Below, in pieces: positions 35,883 to 45,049 of a DNA stretch of 64,000 bases. Position 1 is the stretch's first letter, and every line of letters begins with the position of its first letter. The stretch covers positions 109,579-173,578 of the forward strand of contig JALVVR010000048.1 of the NCBI GenBank assembly GCA_027023305.1, read 5' to 3'. The notes below the pieces were generated by a model. The model made no database searches, had not been told where the DNA came from, and saw nothing but the letters and a program-made list of their open reading frames with translations. The position numbers and the translations under genes were made by a program. Source of the DNA: Campylobacterales bacterium. Its GTDB lineage: Bacteria; Campylobacterota; Campylobacteria; Campylobacterales; QNZT01.

Positions 35883-36232
35883 AACCAAACTCCATCCTCT
35901 TTTAAAAACATACTCCTCTCATGTAAAACTCCACTTCCTAGCCTTGCTTTAAAAGTTACATAAGCCTCACAATCTGCATCTATAAACTCAACTATCTCAA
36001 GTCCTAAAAACTCTTCACTTTTACAAAACTTTTTTATATCCTCTTTTGTATCTAAAAAGTATGGGCTACTTTTATGAGTAGTTTTTTTGATATAATTAGC
36101 ATCTCCAACTGCATAAGCACTATATCTACTCTTCATGAGAGTCAAAGCATCTTTTGCTCTTGCTCCTTTATGAAATATTTGACAACATTTTTTATACTTT
36201 TTTCTGCTTCCACAAGGACATTTATTGTTCAT
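35858..36232 (-). CDS. YchJ-family SEC-C protein
   Basis: A 124-residue protein of the UPF0225/YchJ family. The SEC-C zinc motif CPCGSRKKYKKCC lies at residues 5-17, followed by a cystatin-like/NTF2-like domain (LMKSRYSAYAVGDANYI, LGLEIVEF, YVTFKARL). ATG at 36232 is chosen because GAGGAT precedes it; a longer open frame upstream has no ribosome site. It overlaps the HTH gene by 11 nt. Function unknown; SEC-C zinc knuckles bind partners such as SecB. Confidence 0.85.
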   Translation of the reverse strand: MNNKCPCGSRKKYKKCCQIFHKGARAKDALTLMKSRYSAYAVGDANYIKKTTHKSSPYFLDTKEDIKKFCKSEEFLGLEIVEFIDADCEAYVTFKARLGSGVLHERSMFLKEDGVWFYVSGEFF

Positions 36233-36467
36233 TTTTATCCTCACATACTAAATCAAAATCATCTATACACTCTAAAAAAACTGATAATTTCAATAAACTC
36301 TCATAAGCTATTTTCCCAGTTTGTTCAAACCTTTTTAGTGAGCCCAAACTAACCCCTGACCAAGTAGCCAAATCTCTTTGAGTATATCCTAACTCTTTTC
36401 TTCGTTTTTTATATTTCTTTCTAGTTTTTAAAAGTAAGTCTTCATAAGTTTGTAAAAGGGAACTCAT
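36222..36467 (-). CDS. XRE-family helix-turn-helix protein (HipB-like)
   Basis: An 81-residue DNA-binding protein. The helix-turn-helix is RKELGYTQRDLATWSGVSLG followed by a recognition helix (SLKRFEQTGKIAYESLLKL). The size fits HipB-type antitoxins, yet no HipA kinase gene follows, only the YchJ gene, which it overlaps by 11 nt. Either an orphan regulator or the remnant of a module. AAAGG precedes its start. Confidence 0.75.
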   Translation of the reverse strand: MSSLLQTYEDLLLKTRKKYKKRRKELGYTQRDLATWSGVSLGSLKRFEQTGKIAYESLLKLSVFLECIDDFDLVCEDKNEQ

Positions 36468-36537
36468 TTTAGCCTTTCATGATAAAATTAATTAATATTT
36501 TAGTCTTTTTTATTGTAACTAAAGATTAATAACCATT

Positions 36538-36546
36538 TGCTAAAAT
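36538..36546 (+). promoter_or_regulatory. extended -10 promoter of the gltX-like operon
   Basis: TGCTAAAAT is an extended -10 (TGn plus a 5/6 hexamer) 22 nt before the ATG at 36569, with an AAGGA ribosome site between. Confidence 0.4.
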
Positions 36547-36568
36547 CACAAAAAAACAAGGAAAATAT

Positions 36569-37627
36569 ATGTTAAGATTTTCAACATCTACAAAAGATGA
36601 CATGAGTTTAGATGAACTTAGAGTTGCTCTTAAAACTTACAAAACAGCCAAACAAAAAGATGAAAAATTTATAGTAAGACTAGAAGATGAAAATCCTGAG
36701 ATAGTTGAGTTTTTAAATCTTTTTGGTATCACTGCTGATGAGATCACTTATCAAACTCACAACCTAAAGTTTCATCAACAACTAGCAACAAAACTTTTGA
36801 TGGATAAAAAGGCTTTTAATTGCTTTTGTAAAGATAAAGAGTTAAAAAGTGGCTATCCCGAAACTTGTAAAAATCTCCCAGACTCTTATGTGATAGAAAA
36901 TGAAAGTCCATTTTCCGTACGAATAAAAAAGCCAGAAAATCAAAAAGAGATAGATGACTTCATAATCTTAAAAATAAACAAATACCCAACAAATGACTTT
37001 GCACTAGCAATAGATGATATGCTTAGTAACACAGACCAAGTTTTCACAAATGAGAAAAACAAAATAAATACTAAAAAGCAATCTCACATAAGAGAGTCTT
37101 TAGGGTATGATAAAAAGATAGAGTATATCTTCCTGCCATCCTTGCAAGATGCTCCAACTGCAAACTCACTTTTAGAGCAAGGATTTTTACCTGAAGCGAT
37201 AGCTGAGTATCTTAAAGAAGATGAAGATACATTTGATCTTACAAAACTTCAAACTATCAATCAAACTCATATCCCAAACCTAGACTCACTTAAACTTGCC
37301 TCCCTAGTTGGATTTAAAAGTAAAGATATAGGAGAGTTAGCTAAGCTGTACTCAAAAGAAGTTAGCACAATAACCCAGATAAAAGATAATATAGATAAAA
37401 TATTTTCACAAAAAATAGATGATGGATTAGAAGATATCAAAAGAGTTGTAAAAGATGCTCCACACTTTGAAAGTTATGCTGAGTTTGAAAAATATATCCA
37501 GCAAAAAATCAAAGACAATGAGCTTTCACAAAAGCTAACATTACTTTTAACAGGAGCTAATGAAAAAGCAAATCTGTCCGATATCTATCCATACATAAAA
37601 AACTATATCAAGGAGATAGCAAGATGA
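36569..37627 (+). CDS. degenerate glutamyl-tRNA synthetase homologue
   Basis: A 352-residue class I GluRS/GlnRS-like protein that lacks both class signatures. The N-terminus keeps MLRFSTSTKDDM and FIVRLEDEN in place of RFAPSPTG and FILRIEDTD, but the HIGH motif reads SLDEL, and the KLSKRxG region before LEQGFLPEAIAEYL reads QDAPTAN. It is about 80-110 residues shorter than active enzymes. The anticodon-binding part (about 240-352) seems kept. It heads the gltX-yggT-slt trio found in Campylobacter, so it holds the position of a normal gltX. An active copy must exist elsewhere. Overlaps yggT by 4 nt. Confidence 0.85.
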   Translation: MLRFSTSTKDDMSLDELRVALKTYKTAKQKDEKFIVRLEDENPEIVEFLNLFGITADEITYQTHNLKFHQQLATKLLMDKKAFNCFCKDKELKSGYPETCKNLPDSYVIENESPFSVRIKKPENQKEIDDFIILKINKYPTNDFALAIDDMLSNTDQVFTNEKNKINTKKQSHIRESLGYDKKIEYIFLPSLQDAPTANSLLEQGFLPEAIAEYLKEDEDTFDLTKLQTINQTHIPNLDSLKLASLVGFKSKDIGELAKLYSKEVSTITQIKDNIDKIFSQKIDDGLEDIKRVVKDAPHFESYAEFEKYIQQKIKDNELSQKLTLLLTGANEKANLSDIYPYIKNYIKEIAR

Positions 37628-37887
37628 TACTTATAGAAGCACTTTTAGGAACAGTTATATCAGTAATAAGCATATACATTTGGGTGGTAATCATAGCAGC
37701 CCTAATCACTTGGGTAAACCCAGACCCATCAAACCCAATAGTTCAAATCCTAAACAGATTAACAGACCCAGTTTATAGAAAAATGAGACAATTTTTCCCA
37801 ACAGTTATCGGAGGAATAGATGTTGCACCTATCATTCTTATCCTAGCATTACAGTTTTTACAACAACTACTTATAAGAATCATCTAA
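37624..37887 (+). CDS. YggT-family membrane protein
   Basis: An 87-residue protein with two hydrophobic helices (about 5-28 and 64-86) linked by the conserved WVNPDPSNPIVQILNRLTDP YRKMR region typical of YggT. Family members are linked to cell division and osmotic stress resistance. The ATG overlaps the gltX-like stop by 4 nt, and slt follows 1 nt later. Membrane location is certain from the sequence; function is not. Confidence 0.9.
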   Translation: MILIEALLGTVISVISIYIWVVIIAALITWVNPDPSNPIVQILNRLTDPVYRKMRQFFPTVIGGIDVAPIILILALQFLQQLLIRII

Positions 37888-37888
37888 C

Positions 37889-39352
37889 TTGCTAAAAACT
37901 CTAACTCTACTTATCCTATGGACAAGTTTTCTCTTTTCCGTGGGATTTAGTACCCTTGCCTCAAAGCCCGAAAGTATAGAAAAAGATTTTTACATCTATC
38001 TATATCTAAAAAATCATAACCTTTCAAAAAAAGATGCCCGTAAGCTTTTTAAAAATGTAAAGCACTTAAACAAAAAGCTAAAAGATGAGTTTGTAAAATA
38101 TGGCATACAAAAAACTAAAAGCAAATCAAGCTATCAAAAACCTAGCTTTTGCTATGATATAAATGAGTTTATAAAACAACCACCACATGAGTTTTTAAAA
38201 GTATTTTCTCATCTTTCAACTTGGCATATACAAAAGTATCTAAACTCTAATATCCCAAAATCATATATGCAAAGACTAGCCCAAGATAGAGGTTTTAATA
38301 CATTTGCAAAAAAAGTATTATCCTCAAATGCTATAAACCTAAGAAACTCTATCATAGGTATAAAATCCCCATATGCTAAAGCAGAAGCCTCCTTCTATCT
38401 TGCTATGTTTAACCTAAATAATAAAATCCTAACCACTTTTTACCTAAAACAAGCAAAAAGAAATGCACTGAGTCAGTTTAAAAAAGATCGTGCAACTCTT
38501 TGGTTATACTTAGTTACAAAAGATAAAAACTACTTAAAAAAGCTAACATATTCGCCAGAGTTAAATATCTACTCACTATATGCCTATGAAAACCTACAAA
38601 AAACTTTTAACAACTTAGTTACCTCGTTTAATTCAAAAAAGAAAAACCCTCACTTTAAAGTACAAAATCCTCTCTCTTGGGCTAATATAAGAGCTAAAAC
38701 TTACAAAAAGCTACACCATTTAACATACAAACAAAAGATAAATTATCTTTTTAAAAGATTTCAAACAAAAGAGAGTGAACCACATCTATCATACTTTTTA
38801 AAAGATATAAAACCAAATAACTACTTTTTGTTTTATCATGATGAGTATCTTAAAAATTACTCAAAAAAAAGAGAAGCTCTAATCCTTGCTATCGCTAGAC
38901 AAGAAAGTGAGTTTATCCCTACTGCTATATCTCCATCTTTTGCTTTGGGATTGATGCAGTTTATGCCTTTTTTAGTAGATCATACAGCAAAAAAACTAGG
39001 ATACAACAACTTTCAATACAAAGATATCTTCAATCCAAAAGTAGCTTATGAGTTTGCAAATGACCACTTAAACTTTTTGGAAAAACATCTCTATAATCCT
39101 CTTTTAGTTGCTTATGCTTACAACGGAGGGATAGGCTACACAAGAAGAAATATCCTCCAAAAAAACTACTTTAAACTAAACTCTTACGAGCCCTTTTACT
39201 CCCTAGAGATGATAACTCCAAGAGAAACTATGCACTATGCAAAAAAAGTACTAGCAAACTATGTAGTTTACTGCAACCTTTTAGGAATCCCTATAACAGT
39301 AACCGAGCTTTTAGAAAAACTAAAAGATATTGATAATAATCATAGCTTTTAA
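37889..39352 (+). CDS. slt: soluble lytic murein transglycosylase (Slt-like)
   Basis: A 487-residue periplasmic enzyme that cleaves the glycan strands of peptidoglycan, forming 1,6-anhydro-MurNAc. A signal peptide (1-18) precedes a superhelical region (about 20-330) and the SLT domain (about 340-480), with the catalytic Glu in ARQESEFIP, then ALGLMQFMP and AYNGGIGYT. The start is a TTG at 37889, 1 nt after the yggT stop. Shorter than E. coli Slt70 (645 residues) in the helical part. Confidence 0.92.
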   Translation: MLKTLTLLILWTSFLFSVGFSTLASKPESIEKDFYIYLYLKNHNLSKKDARKLFKNVKHLNKKLKDEFVKYGIQKTKSKSSYQKPSFCYDINEFIKQPPHEFLKVFSHLSTWHIQKYLNSNIPKSYMQRLAQDRGFNTFAKKVLSSNAINLRNSIIGIKSPYAKAEASFYLAMFNLNNKILTTFYLKQAKRNALSQFKKDRATLWLYLVTKDKNYLKKLTYSPELNIYSLYAYENLQKTFNNLVTSFNSKKKNPHFKVQNPLSWANIRAKTYKKLHHLTYKQKINYLFKRFQTKESEPHLSYFLKDIKPNNYFLFYHDEYLKNYSKKREALILAIARQESEFIPTAISPSFALGLMQFMPFLVDHTAKKLGYNNFQYKDIFNPKVAYEFANDHLNFLEKHLYNPLLVAYAYNGGIGYTRRNILQKNYFKLNSYEPFYSLEMITPRETMHYAKKVLANYVVYCNLLGIPITVTELLEKLKDIDNNHSF

Positions 39353-39366
39353 AAGTTTAAACTTTA

Positions 39367-39375
39367 TGATATAAT
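39367..39375 (+). promoter_or_regulatory. extended -10 promoter of the Uma2 gene
   Basis: TGATATAAT is a perfect extended -10, 29 nt before the ATG at 39405. AGGGAG stands just before that start. Confidence 0.5.
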
Positions 39376-39404
39376 CATGATAGTAAAAATAAAAGGGAGC
39401 TAAA

Positions 39405-39956
39405 ATGGGAGCTTTAAGAGTTGAAGATGCCTATCCTAGATATAGTTATGAAGATTACAAAAACTGGGAAGACCAGTGGGAACTTATAGATGGTATAGCC
39501 TATGCTATGGCACCTATGCCTATGCTTAAACACCAAAAGATTACAAACAAGATTGGAAGACAGCTTGATGAGATATTTGATGATTGCAAAAGATGCCAAG
39601 TTCTACAACCTGTTGACTGGAAAATAGATGAGCATACTATCGTCCAACCAGACAACTTAGTCATCTGCCACACCCCTACAAATGAGTACTACCTAACAAA
39701 AGCTCCTGAAATAGTCTTTGAAGTACTATCAAAATCAACTGCAAAAAAAGACTTAAGTGTAAAGTTTGAACTTTATGAAAAAGAGGGAGTTAAGTTTTAC
39801 TTTATCATAAATCCTAATGAGAGTGTCGCAAAAGTATATGAGCTAAAAGATGGAAGATACATAAAAGCAGGAGATTTTAGTGATGAAGTTTTTGAGTTTA
39901 GCATAGACAAGTGCGATAAAAAGTTAAGTTTTAATTTTAGTAGAATTTGGGAGTAG
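39405..39956 (+). CDS. Uma2-family (DUF820) putative endonuclease
   Basis: A 183-residue protein of the Uma2 family with a PD-(D/E)xK-type fold: QPDNLVICHTPTNE carries the Asp, IVFEVLSKSTAKKDLSVKF the Glu-x-Ser/Lys pair, and YFIINPNESVAKVYEL the core strands. Uma2 genes are abundant in cyanobacteria and rare in Campylobacterota. The natural substrate of the family is unknown. It has its own extended -10 promoter and a bidirectional hairpin after it. Confidence 0.85.
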   Translation: MGALRVEDAYPRYSYEDYKNWEDQWELIDGIAYAMAPMPMLKHQKITNKIGRQLDEIFDDCKRCQVLQPVDWKIDEHTIVQPDNLVICHTPTNEYYLTKAPEIVFEVLSKSTAKKDLSVKFELYEKEGVKFYFIINPNESVAKVYELKDGRYIKAGDFSDEVFEFSIDKCDKKLSFNFSRIWE

Positions 39957-39977
39957 GTTTTTTCAGTGAAAACCTAC
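39953..39977. terminator. bidirectional terminator between Uma2 and lipoprotein genes
   Basis: GTAGGTTTT (39953-39961) and AAAACCTAC (39969-39977) form a 9-bp stem with a 7-nt loop. It overlaps the Uma2 stop and serves the convergent lipoprotein gene as well. A short direct repeat TATTCACTATTCACT follows. Confidence 0.6.
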
Positions 39978-39996
39978 CTTAACTATTCACTATTCA

Positions 39997-40473
39997 CTAA
40001 ATAGCTTCCCTAAACCTTAAAGTAGTACTCCCATACACATCATGACTCAACACCAAACTTTTAACTCCACTCTGCTTAGGAAACTTTACCAAATAGTAGT
40101 GCGACCACTGATTTTTAAAAGGAACTAATTTTTTAAGCTCACTATCTTCTTTTAACTCTTTTTTATATATATAATTCTCTCCATTTAGAGTAAGTCTGTA
40201 TGCTTTGTTATTTAACCCATACTTGTTAGGTTCTTCAAAATCATCATCTATAAAAATACTTACTACAAAATACTCCCCATCATTATACTTACTATCCAAA
40301 CGATTTAGATAGGTTGCAAAAATTGAAGCTTTTATCTCCAATGAGTTATAAATCTCACCCTTTTTGCTATATACCAAACTCTCTTGAAGTACGGTATCTG
40401 GCTTTAAAAACGGCTCTTTTAAACTACAACCAACAAATAAAAATAGACTAAATACAAAAATTAATAACTTCAT
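39997..40473 (-). CDS. small lipoprotein of unknown function
   Basis: A 158-residue lipoprotein with lipobox FVGC (Cys16) after a hydrophobic signal. The body has alternating polar/hydrophobic strands (YFVVSIFIDDDFEEP, WSHYYLVKFP, KSLVLSHDVYGSTTLRF), suggesting a beta-sandwich. No family is recognised. The ATG has an AAGGAG site. It is divergent from mobB across 48 nt. Confidence 0.75.
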   Translation of the reverse strand: MKLLIFVFSLFLFVGCSLKEPFLKPDTVLQESLVYSKKGEIYNSLEIKASIFATYLNRLDSKYNDGEYFVVSIFIDDDFEEPNKYGLNNKAYRLTLNGENYIYKKELKEDSELKKLVPFKNQWSHYYLVKFPKQSGVKSLVLSHDVYGSTTLRFREAI

Positions 40474-40509
40474 GACAACTCCTTAACTTGTTTATAATAG
40501 CACAAGAGC

Positions 40510-40524
40510 TATAATAAATCTATG
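40510..40524 (+). promoter_or_regulatory. -10 promoter of mobB, probably leaderless
   Basis: TATAAT at 40510-40515 stands exactly 6 nt before the ATG at 40522, so the transcript is expected to start at the ATG. No Shine-Dalgarno is found in a suitable position. Confidence 0.5.
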
Positions 40525-41016
40525 AAATATTTAAGTAAAGCAGTAGCATTTAGTGGACCGTCAAATAGTGGTAAGACAACTTTGATAGAAAAACTATCAA
40601 ATATACTCTCTAAAGACAACAAAGTAGTTATCATAAAACATGATCCAAAAGATAAAGCAAAGTTTGATGTAGATGGAAAGGATAGTCATAAGTTTTTTGA
40701 AAGTGGTGCAGATACAGTTGTACTCTCTCCAACTAGAACAACTTACTTTTCACATCAAAGAAGAGAGGTTGAGGAAATAATAGAAGCTTTAAACTTTGAC
40801 TATCTTTTAGTAGAAGGTTTAAAAGAGATTAAACTCCCTCGTATTTCTATCTTTAGAAATGAAATAAACAAATCATATCTTCCCTACTCAAATGCCATAG
40901 CTATAGACGACTCAGTAAAAGCTCCAAGTGATTTAAAACTTGATGTGCTAGACTTAAACAACACAAACCAAATCCTAGAGTGGATAAACAAAAATGCAAA
41001 GGTAGTAAAATCATGA
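40522..41016 (+). CDS. mobB: molybdopterin-guanine dinucleotide biosynthesis protein MobB
   Basis: A 164-residue GTP-binding protein that assists MobA in making the bis-MGD form of molybdenum cofactor. The P-loop [17 protein letters not shown] lies at 8-24, [19 protein letters not shown] is the MobB signature, and LLVEGLKE follows. It is away from the moaDE-moeA cluster and joined to fbp by a 4-nt overlap. Confidence 0.92.
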   Translation: MKYLSKAVAFSGPSNSGKTTLIEKLSNILSKDNKVVIIKHDPKDKAKFDVDGKDSHKFFESGADTVVLSPTRTTYFSHQRREVEEIIEALNFDYLLVEGLKEIKLPRISIFRNEINKSYLPYSNAIAIDDSVKAPSDLKLDVLDLNNTNQILEWINKNAKVVKS

Positions 41017-41852
41017 ACGAAATATATGAAGCGATAAAAAGAAGTGCCATCAGAATAAAAGATGCAATCATAAACGAAGACACAGGTTATAGTGATAACA
41101 CAAACTCAACTGGAGATAACCAACTAAAACTAGACATACTAAGTGATAAAATCATAGAAGAAGAGTTTGTACACTTAACTGAGGTAAAAGAGTTAGCAAG
41201 TGAAGAAAAAGAAGATGCTCTAACACTTCACCAAAATGGAAAATACTTAATCGGATATGACCCACTAGATGGTTCATCACTAATAGATGTAAACCTAAGT
41301 GTTGGAAGTATATTTGGTATATACGAAAACGATTACAGTGGAAAGAGTTTAAAAAGTGCAGTTTATGTAGTTTATGGACCTAGAGTTGAACTAGTTATAG
41401 CTGGGGATGATGTAAAACTATATAGGCTGATTGATGGTGAGTTTAAGTTTATAAAAGTCATGAGACTAAACCAAGAAGGCAAGTTAAATGCTCCTGGGGG
41501 AACTCAACAACACTGGCCACCTCATCACAAAGAGATGATAGATGATATATTTAAAAGTGGTTATAGACTTAGATACTCTGGTGGAATGGTTCCAGATCTT
41601 CATCAGATTTTACTAAAAGGTGGTGGACTTTTTAGCTATCCAGCAACAACAGATGTACCAAATGGAAAGCTTAGGATGACTTTTGAAGTATTTCCTTTTG
41701 CTTTTGTATATGAAAAAGCTGCTGGAGAAGCGATAGATGGGAAGAAAAGACTGCTTGATTTAACTCCAAAACATATTCATGATACTACACCTTGCTTTTT
41801 TGGCTCACTTGAAGAGATAAAACTAGTAAAAGAAAGATATAATGGAAAGTAA
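41013..41852 (+). CDS. fbp: fructose-1,6-bisphosphatase class I
   Basis: A 279-residue FBPase of gluconeogenesis. Metal-binding residues lie in [19 protein letters not shown], with substrate-binding [12 protein letters not shown] and the C-terminal [11 protein letters not shown] motif. ATG at 41013 is preferred because it overlaps the mobB stop (ATGA); the frame is open 11 codons earlier but without a ribosome site. The protein is shorter than the E. coli enzyme (332 residues), as in other Campylobacterota. It overlaps the next small gene by 11 nt. Confidence 0.94.
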   Translation: MNEIYEAIKRSAIRIKDAIINEDTGYSDNTNSTGDNQLKLDILSDKIIEEEFVHLTEVKELASEEKEDALTLHQNGKYLIGYDPLDGSSLIDVNLSVGSIFGIYENDYSGKSLKSAVYVVYGPRVELVIAGDDVKLYRLIDGEFKFIKVMRLNQEGKLNAPGGTQQHWPPHHKEMIDDIFKSGYRLRYSGGMVPDLHQILLKGGGLFSYPATTDVPNGKLRMTFEVFPFAFVYEKAAGEAIDGKKRLLDLTPKHIHDTTPCFFGSLEEIKLVKERYNGK

Positions 41853-42045
41853 CCAAGAGGAATTAGATGAGTTTGAAAAGGACTTACAAGAGAAACTAAA
41901 ACTTCTCCAAGAATGCCAAAAATCAAATAACTTGGATAGTTGTCTAAAATGTGATAAAATACTTGATTGCGAAACAAGAGAAACTTATATAAAGGCAGTT
42001 TACATGAGTATGAATAAAGGTGCAACAGGAGGATTTGAGTTTTGA
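41842..42045 (+). CDS. small four-cysteine protein
   Basis: A 67-residue acidic protein with an N-terminal coiled helix ([20 protein letters not shown]) and cysteines in [12 protein letters not shown], giving four in about 22 residues and therefore a possible metal or iron-sulfur site. It overlaps fbp by 11 nt and the next gene by 4 nt. I do not recognise the family. Position within the fbp-prs stretch is the only context clue. Confidence 0.65.
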   Translation: MESNQEELDEFEKDLQEKLKLLQECQKSNNLDSCLKCDKILDCETRETYIKAVYMSMNKGATGGFEF

Positions 42046-42239
42046 TAGGATTAAGATTTATATCAGGTATGCTAGTTGGGGCTCTTTTAACCTCTATCTA
42101 CTACAACCCACAAAAAACAAAAGAAATAGTAAATAAAGCAATAGACTTTATCTCAAAACAAAGTCAAGAGTTACCAAAGCATAAAGAACAGATAGAAAAC
42201 ACTTATCAAAAAGCCAAAGATTTACAGCAAGGTTGGTAG
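42042..42239 (+). CDS. small membrane-anchored protein (YtxH-like)
   Basis: A 65-residue protein with one N-terminal membrane helix (GLRFISGMLVGALLTSIYY) and a basic/acidic helical tail (KEIVNKAIDFISKQSQEL), the layout of YtxH-like proteins. The start is a TTG overlapping the previous stop in TTGA; AGGAGG stands about 13 nt upstream. Function unknown. Confidence 0.6.
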   Translation: MIGLRFISGMLVGALLTSIYYNPQKTKEIVNKAIDFISKQSQELPKHKEQIENTYQKAKDLQQGW

Positions 42240-42314
42240 ATAACTTACCTCTAAAAGTTTTTAAGTAACTATGTACTAAAATAGGAACATATATCAATCA
42301 AAAGGCAAAACAAA

Positions 42315-43244
42315 ATGAGAGGTTACAAAGTATTTAGTGGTACTGCAAACGAAGAGTTTTCAAAGTCAGTAGCAAAGTATCTATCTATCCCACTTTCAGA
42401 GGCTACTATAAAGAGATTTAGTGATGGAGAGATAAGTGTTCAGATAAATGAAAGTGTAAGAGGAAAAGATGTTTTTATAGTTCAATCGACTTGTGCACCA
42501 GCAAATGCAAATCTTATGGAACTTCTTATCATGACAGATGCTCTAAGACGTAGTTCAGCAAACTCTATCACAGCTATCATCCCTTACTTTGGATATGCTA
42601 GACAAGATAGAAAAGCAGCTCCAAGAGTTCCAATCACAGCAAAACTTGTTGCAAACTTGATAGAAACTGCAGGTATAGACAGAGTTGTTACTGTTGACCT
42701 TCATGCAGGACAAATCCAAGGATTTTTCAACATTCCAGTGGATAACCTTTATGGTTCAATAGTTTTTCAAGACTATATACAAAGAAAAAATCTTAAAAAT
42801 CCTATCATAGCTAGTCCAGATATTGGTGGAGTTGCAAGGGCAAGAGCTTTTGCTAAAAACCTAAATCTAGACTTAGTAATAGTAGATAAAAGAAGAGAAA
42901 AAGCAAACGAATCAGAAGTTATGAATATCATCGGAGATGTAGAAGGTAAAGATGTAATCTTGATAGATGACATGATTGATACAGCAGGAACTATGGTAAA
43001 AGCAGCAGCAGCCCTAAAAAATCAAGGTGCAACCTCTGTTATGGCATTTTGCACACACCCAGTTTTGAGTGGTCCAGCCTATGATAGGATAGAAAATGGC
43101 GAACTAGATGAACTTGTAGTAACAGACACTATACCACTAGCAAAAGAGAGTGATAAAGTTAAAGTTCTTTCTATCTCTAAAGTATTTGCAGAAGTTATAA
43201 GAAGAATCTACCACAACGAAAGTGTAAACGGACTGTTTGTTTAA
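42315..43244 (+). CDS. prs: ribose-phosphate pyrophosphokinase
   Basis: A 309-residue PRPP synthetase, which supplies PRPP for purine, pyrimidine, NAD, His and Trp synthesis. [19 protein letters not shown] starts the protein; [19 protein letters not shown] and [14 protein letters not shown] (PRPP loop) are visible. An AAAGGC ribosome site precedes the ATG. The stop shares one base with the lepA start (TAATG). Confidence 0.95.
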   Translation: MRGYKVFSGTANEEFSKSVAKYLSIPLSEATIKRFSDGEISVQINESVRGKDVFIVQSTCAPANANLMELLIMTDALRRSSANSITAIIPYFGYARQDRKAAPRVPITAKLVANLIETAGIDRVVTVDLHAGQIQGFFNIPVDNLYGSIVFQDYIQRKNLKNPIIASPDIGGVARARAFAKNLNLDLVIVDKRREKANESEVMNIIGDVEGKDVILIDDMIDTAGTMVKAAAALKNQGATSVMAFCTHPVLSGPAYDRIENGELDELVVTDTIPLAKESDKVKVLSISKVFAEVIRRIYHNESVNGLFV

Positions 43245-45037
43245 TGCAAAACAAGATTAGAAACTTCTCTATAATCGCCCATATAGACCATGGAAAAAGT
43301 ACCCTAGCAGATAGACTTATCCAAGAGTGTGGAGCTATCACTGAGAGAGAGATGAGTAGCCAAGTGATGGACACTATGGATATAGAAAAAGAGAGAGGTA
43401 TCACTATAAAAGCCCAAAGTGTTAGGCTAAAGTATGAGAAAGATGGGGAAATTTACACTCTAAACCTTATAGACACACCAGGTCATGTTGATTTTTCTTA
43501 TGAAGTAAGTAGAAGTTTAGCTTCAAGTGAAGGAGCTCTGTTGATAGTAGATGCTTCTCAGGGAGTAGAAGCTCAAACCATCGCAAATGTATATATAGCA
43601 CTTGACAATGACTTAGAACTAATCCCCGTAATAAACAAAATCGACCTTCCAGCAGCCGACCCAGATCGAGTAAAAGAAGAGATTGAAACAACTATCGGAC
43701 TTGACTGCACTGACTCCATAGAAACTAGTGCAAAAGCAGGTATCGGAATAAAAGAGCTTCTTGATACCATAGTTGACAGAATACCAGCTCCTGCTGGAGA
43801 TGAAAAAGCCCCTACAAAAGCTCTTATCTATGATAGTTGGTTTGATAGTTATTTAGGCTCTTTAGCACTTGTTAGAGTTTTTGATGGAGAGATAAAAAAA
43901 GGTCAAGAAGTTCTTGTCATGGGAACTAAAAACAAACATGAAGTTTTATCTCTTACATATCCACATCCCATAAAAGCAGTACCTACAAAGTCTATTAAAA
44001 CTGGAGAGATAGGTATAGTTTCTTTAGGACTTAAAACAGTTGGAGATTTGCAAGTTGGAGATACTATAACAGATGCTAAAAATCCTACTAAAAATCAGAT
44101 AGATGGTTTTGAAGAAGCTAAAAGTTTTGTATTTGCAGGTATATATCCTATTGAAACTGATAAGTTTGAAGACTTAAGAGATGCCCTAGATAAACTAAGA
44201 CTAAATGATGCTTCCCTAACCTATGAACCAGAAACTTCAACAGCACTAGGATTTGGTTTTAGAGTCGGTTTTTTAGGTATGCTTCATATGGAAGTTATAA
44301 AAGAGAGGTTAGAGAGAGAGTTTAACTTAGACTTGATAGCAACTGCACCAACAGTTATCTACAAAGTCATAAAAACTGACGGTGAAGAGATAGAGATACA
44401 CAACCCAAGCGAACTACCCCCAGTAAATGAGATGGACAAAATACTCGAACCCTATGTAAAAGCTACTATCCTAACTCCAACTGAGTTTTTAGGAAATATC
44501 ATAACCTTAGTAAATGACAAAAGAGGTATCCAAACAAAGATGGATTATATCACCCCTGAGCGAGTTTTACTAGAGTATGATATCCCTATGAATGAAATAG
44601 TAATGGACTTTTATGACAAACTAAAATCAGTTTCAAAAGGTTATGCTTCATTTGACTATGATCAAAGTGGATATAGAGAGGGAGACTTGGTAAAGCTAGA
44701 TATCAGAGTTGCTGGAGAAGTTGTAGATGCTCTCTCTATCATAGTTCCAAACTCTAAAGCTCTATCAAAAGGTAGAGAGTTTGTAAAAGCTATGAAAGAG
44801 TTAGTTCCAAGACAACTTTTTGAAGTAGCCATCCAAGCAAGTATAGGAAATAAAGTCATATCTCGTGAAACTGTAAAATCGATGGGTAAAAATGTTACTG
44901 CAAAGTGTTATGGTGGAGATATAACAAGAAAAAGAAAACTTCTTGAGAAACAAAAAGCAGGTAAAAAGAGAATGAAAGCTATCGGAAAAGTACAACTTCC
45001 CCAAGAAGCTTTCTTAACAGTTCTAAAGATAGATTAG
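43244..45037 (+). CDS. lepA: elongation factor 4 (LepA)
   Basis: A 597-residue translational GTPase that back-translocates stalled ribosomes. The G1 loop [10 protein letters not shown] is at 12-21, with DTPGHVDF and NKIDLP as further G motifs. The LepA-specific C-terminal domain is present ([20 protein letters not shown], containing YGGD). The start overlaps prs by 1 nt, and the flavoprotein gene follows 12 nt later. Confidence 0.96.
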   Translation: MQNKIRNFSIIAHIDHGKSTLADRLIQECGAITEREMSSQVMDTMDIEKERGITIKAQSVRLKYEKDGEIYTLNLIDTPGHVDFSYEVSRSLASSEGALLIVDASQGVEAQTIANVYIALDNDLELIPVINKIDLPAADPDRVKEEIETTIGLDCTDSIETSAKAGIGIKELLDTIVDRIPAPAGDEKAPTKALIYDSWFDSYLGSLALVRVFDGEIKKGQEVLVMGTKNKHEVLSLTYPHPIKAVPTKSIKTGEIGIVSLGLKTVGDLQVGDTITDAKNPTKNQIDGFEEAKSFVFAGIYPIETDKFEDLRDALDKLRLNDASLTYEPETSTALGFGFRVGFLGMLHMEVIKERLEREFNLDLIATAPTVIYKVIKTDGEEIEIHNPSELPPVNEMDKILEPYVKATILTPTEFLGNIITLVNDKRGIQTKMDYITPERVLLEYDIPMNEIVMDFYDKLKSVSKGYASFDYDQSGYREGDLVKLDIRVAGEVVDALSIIVPNSKALSKGREFVKAMKELVPRQLFEVAIQASIGNKVISRETVKSMGKNVTAKCYGGDITRKRKLLEKQKAGKKRMKAIGKVQLPQEAFLTVLKID

Positions 45038-45049
45038 TGGAGTAATAAA

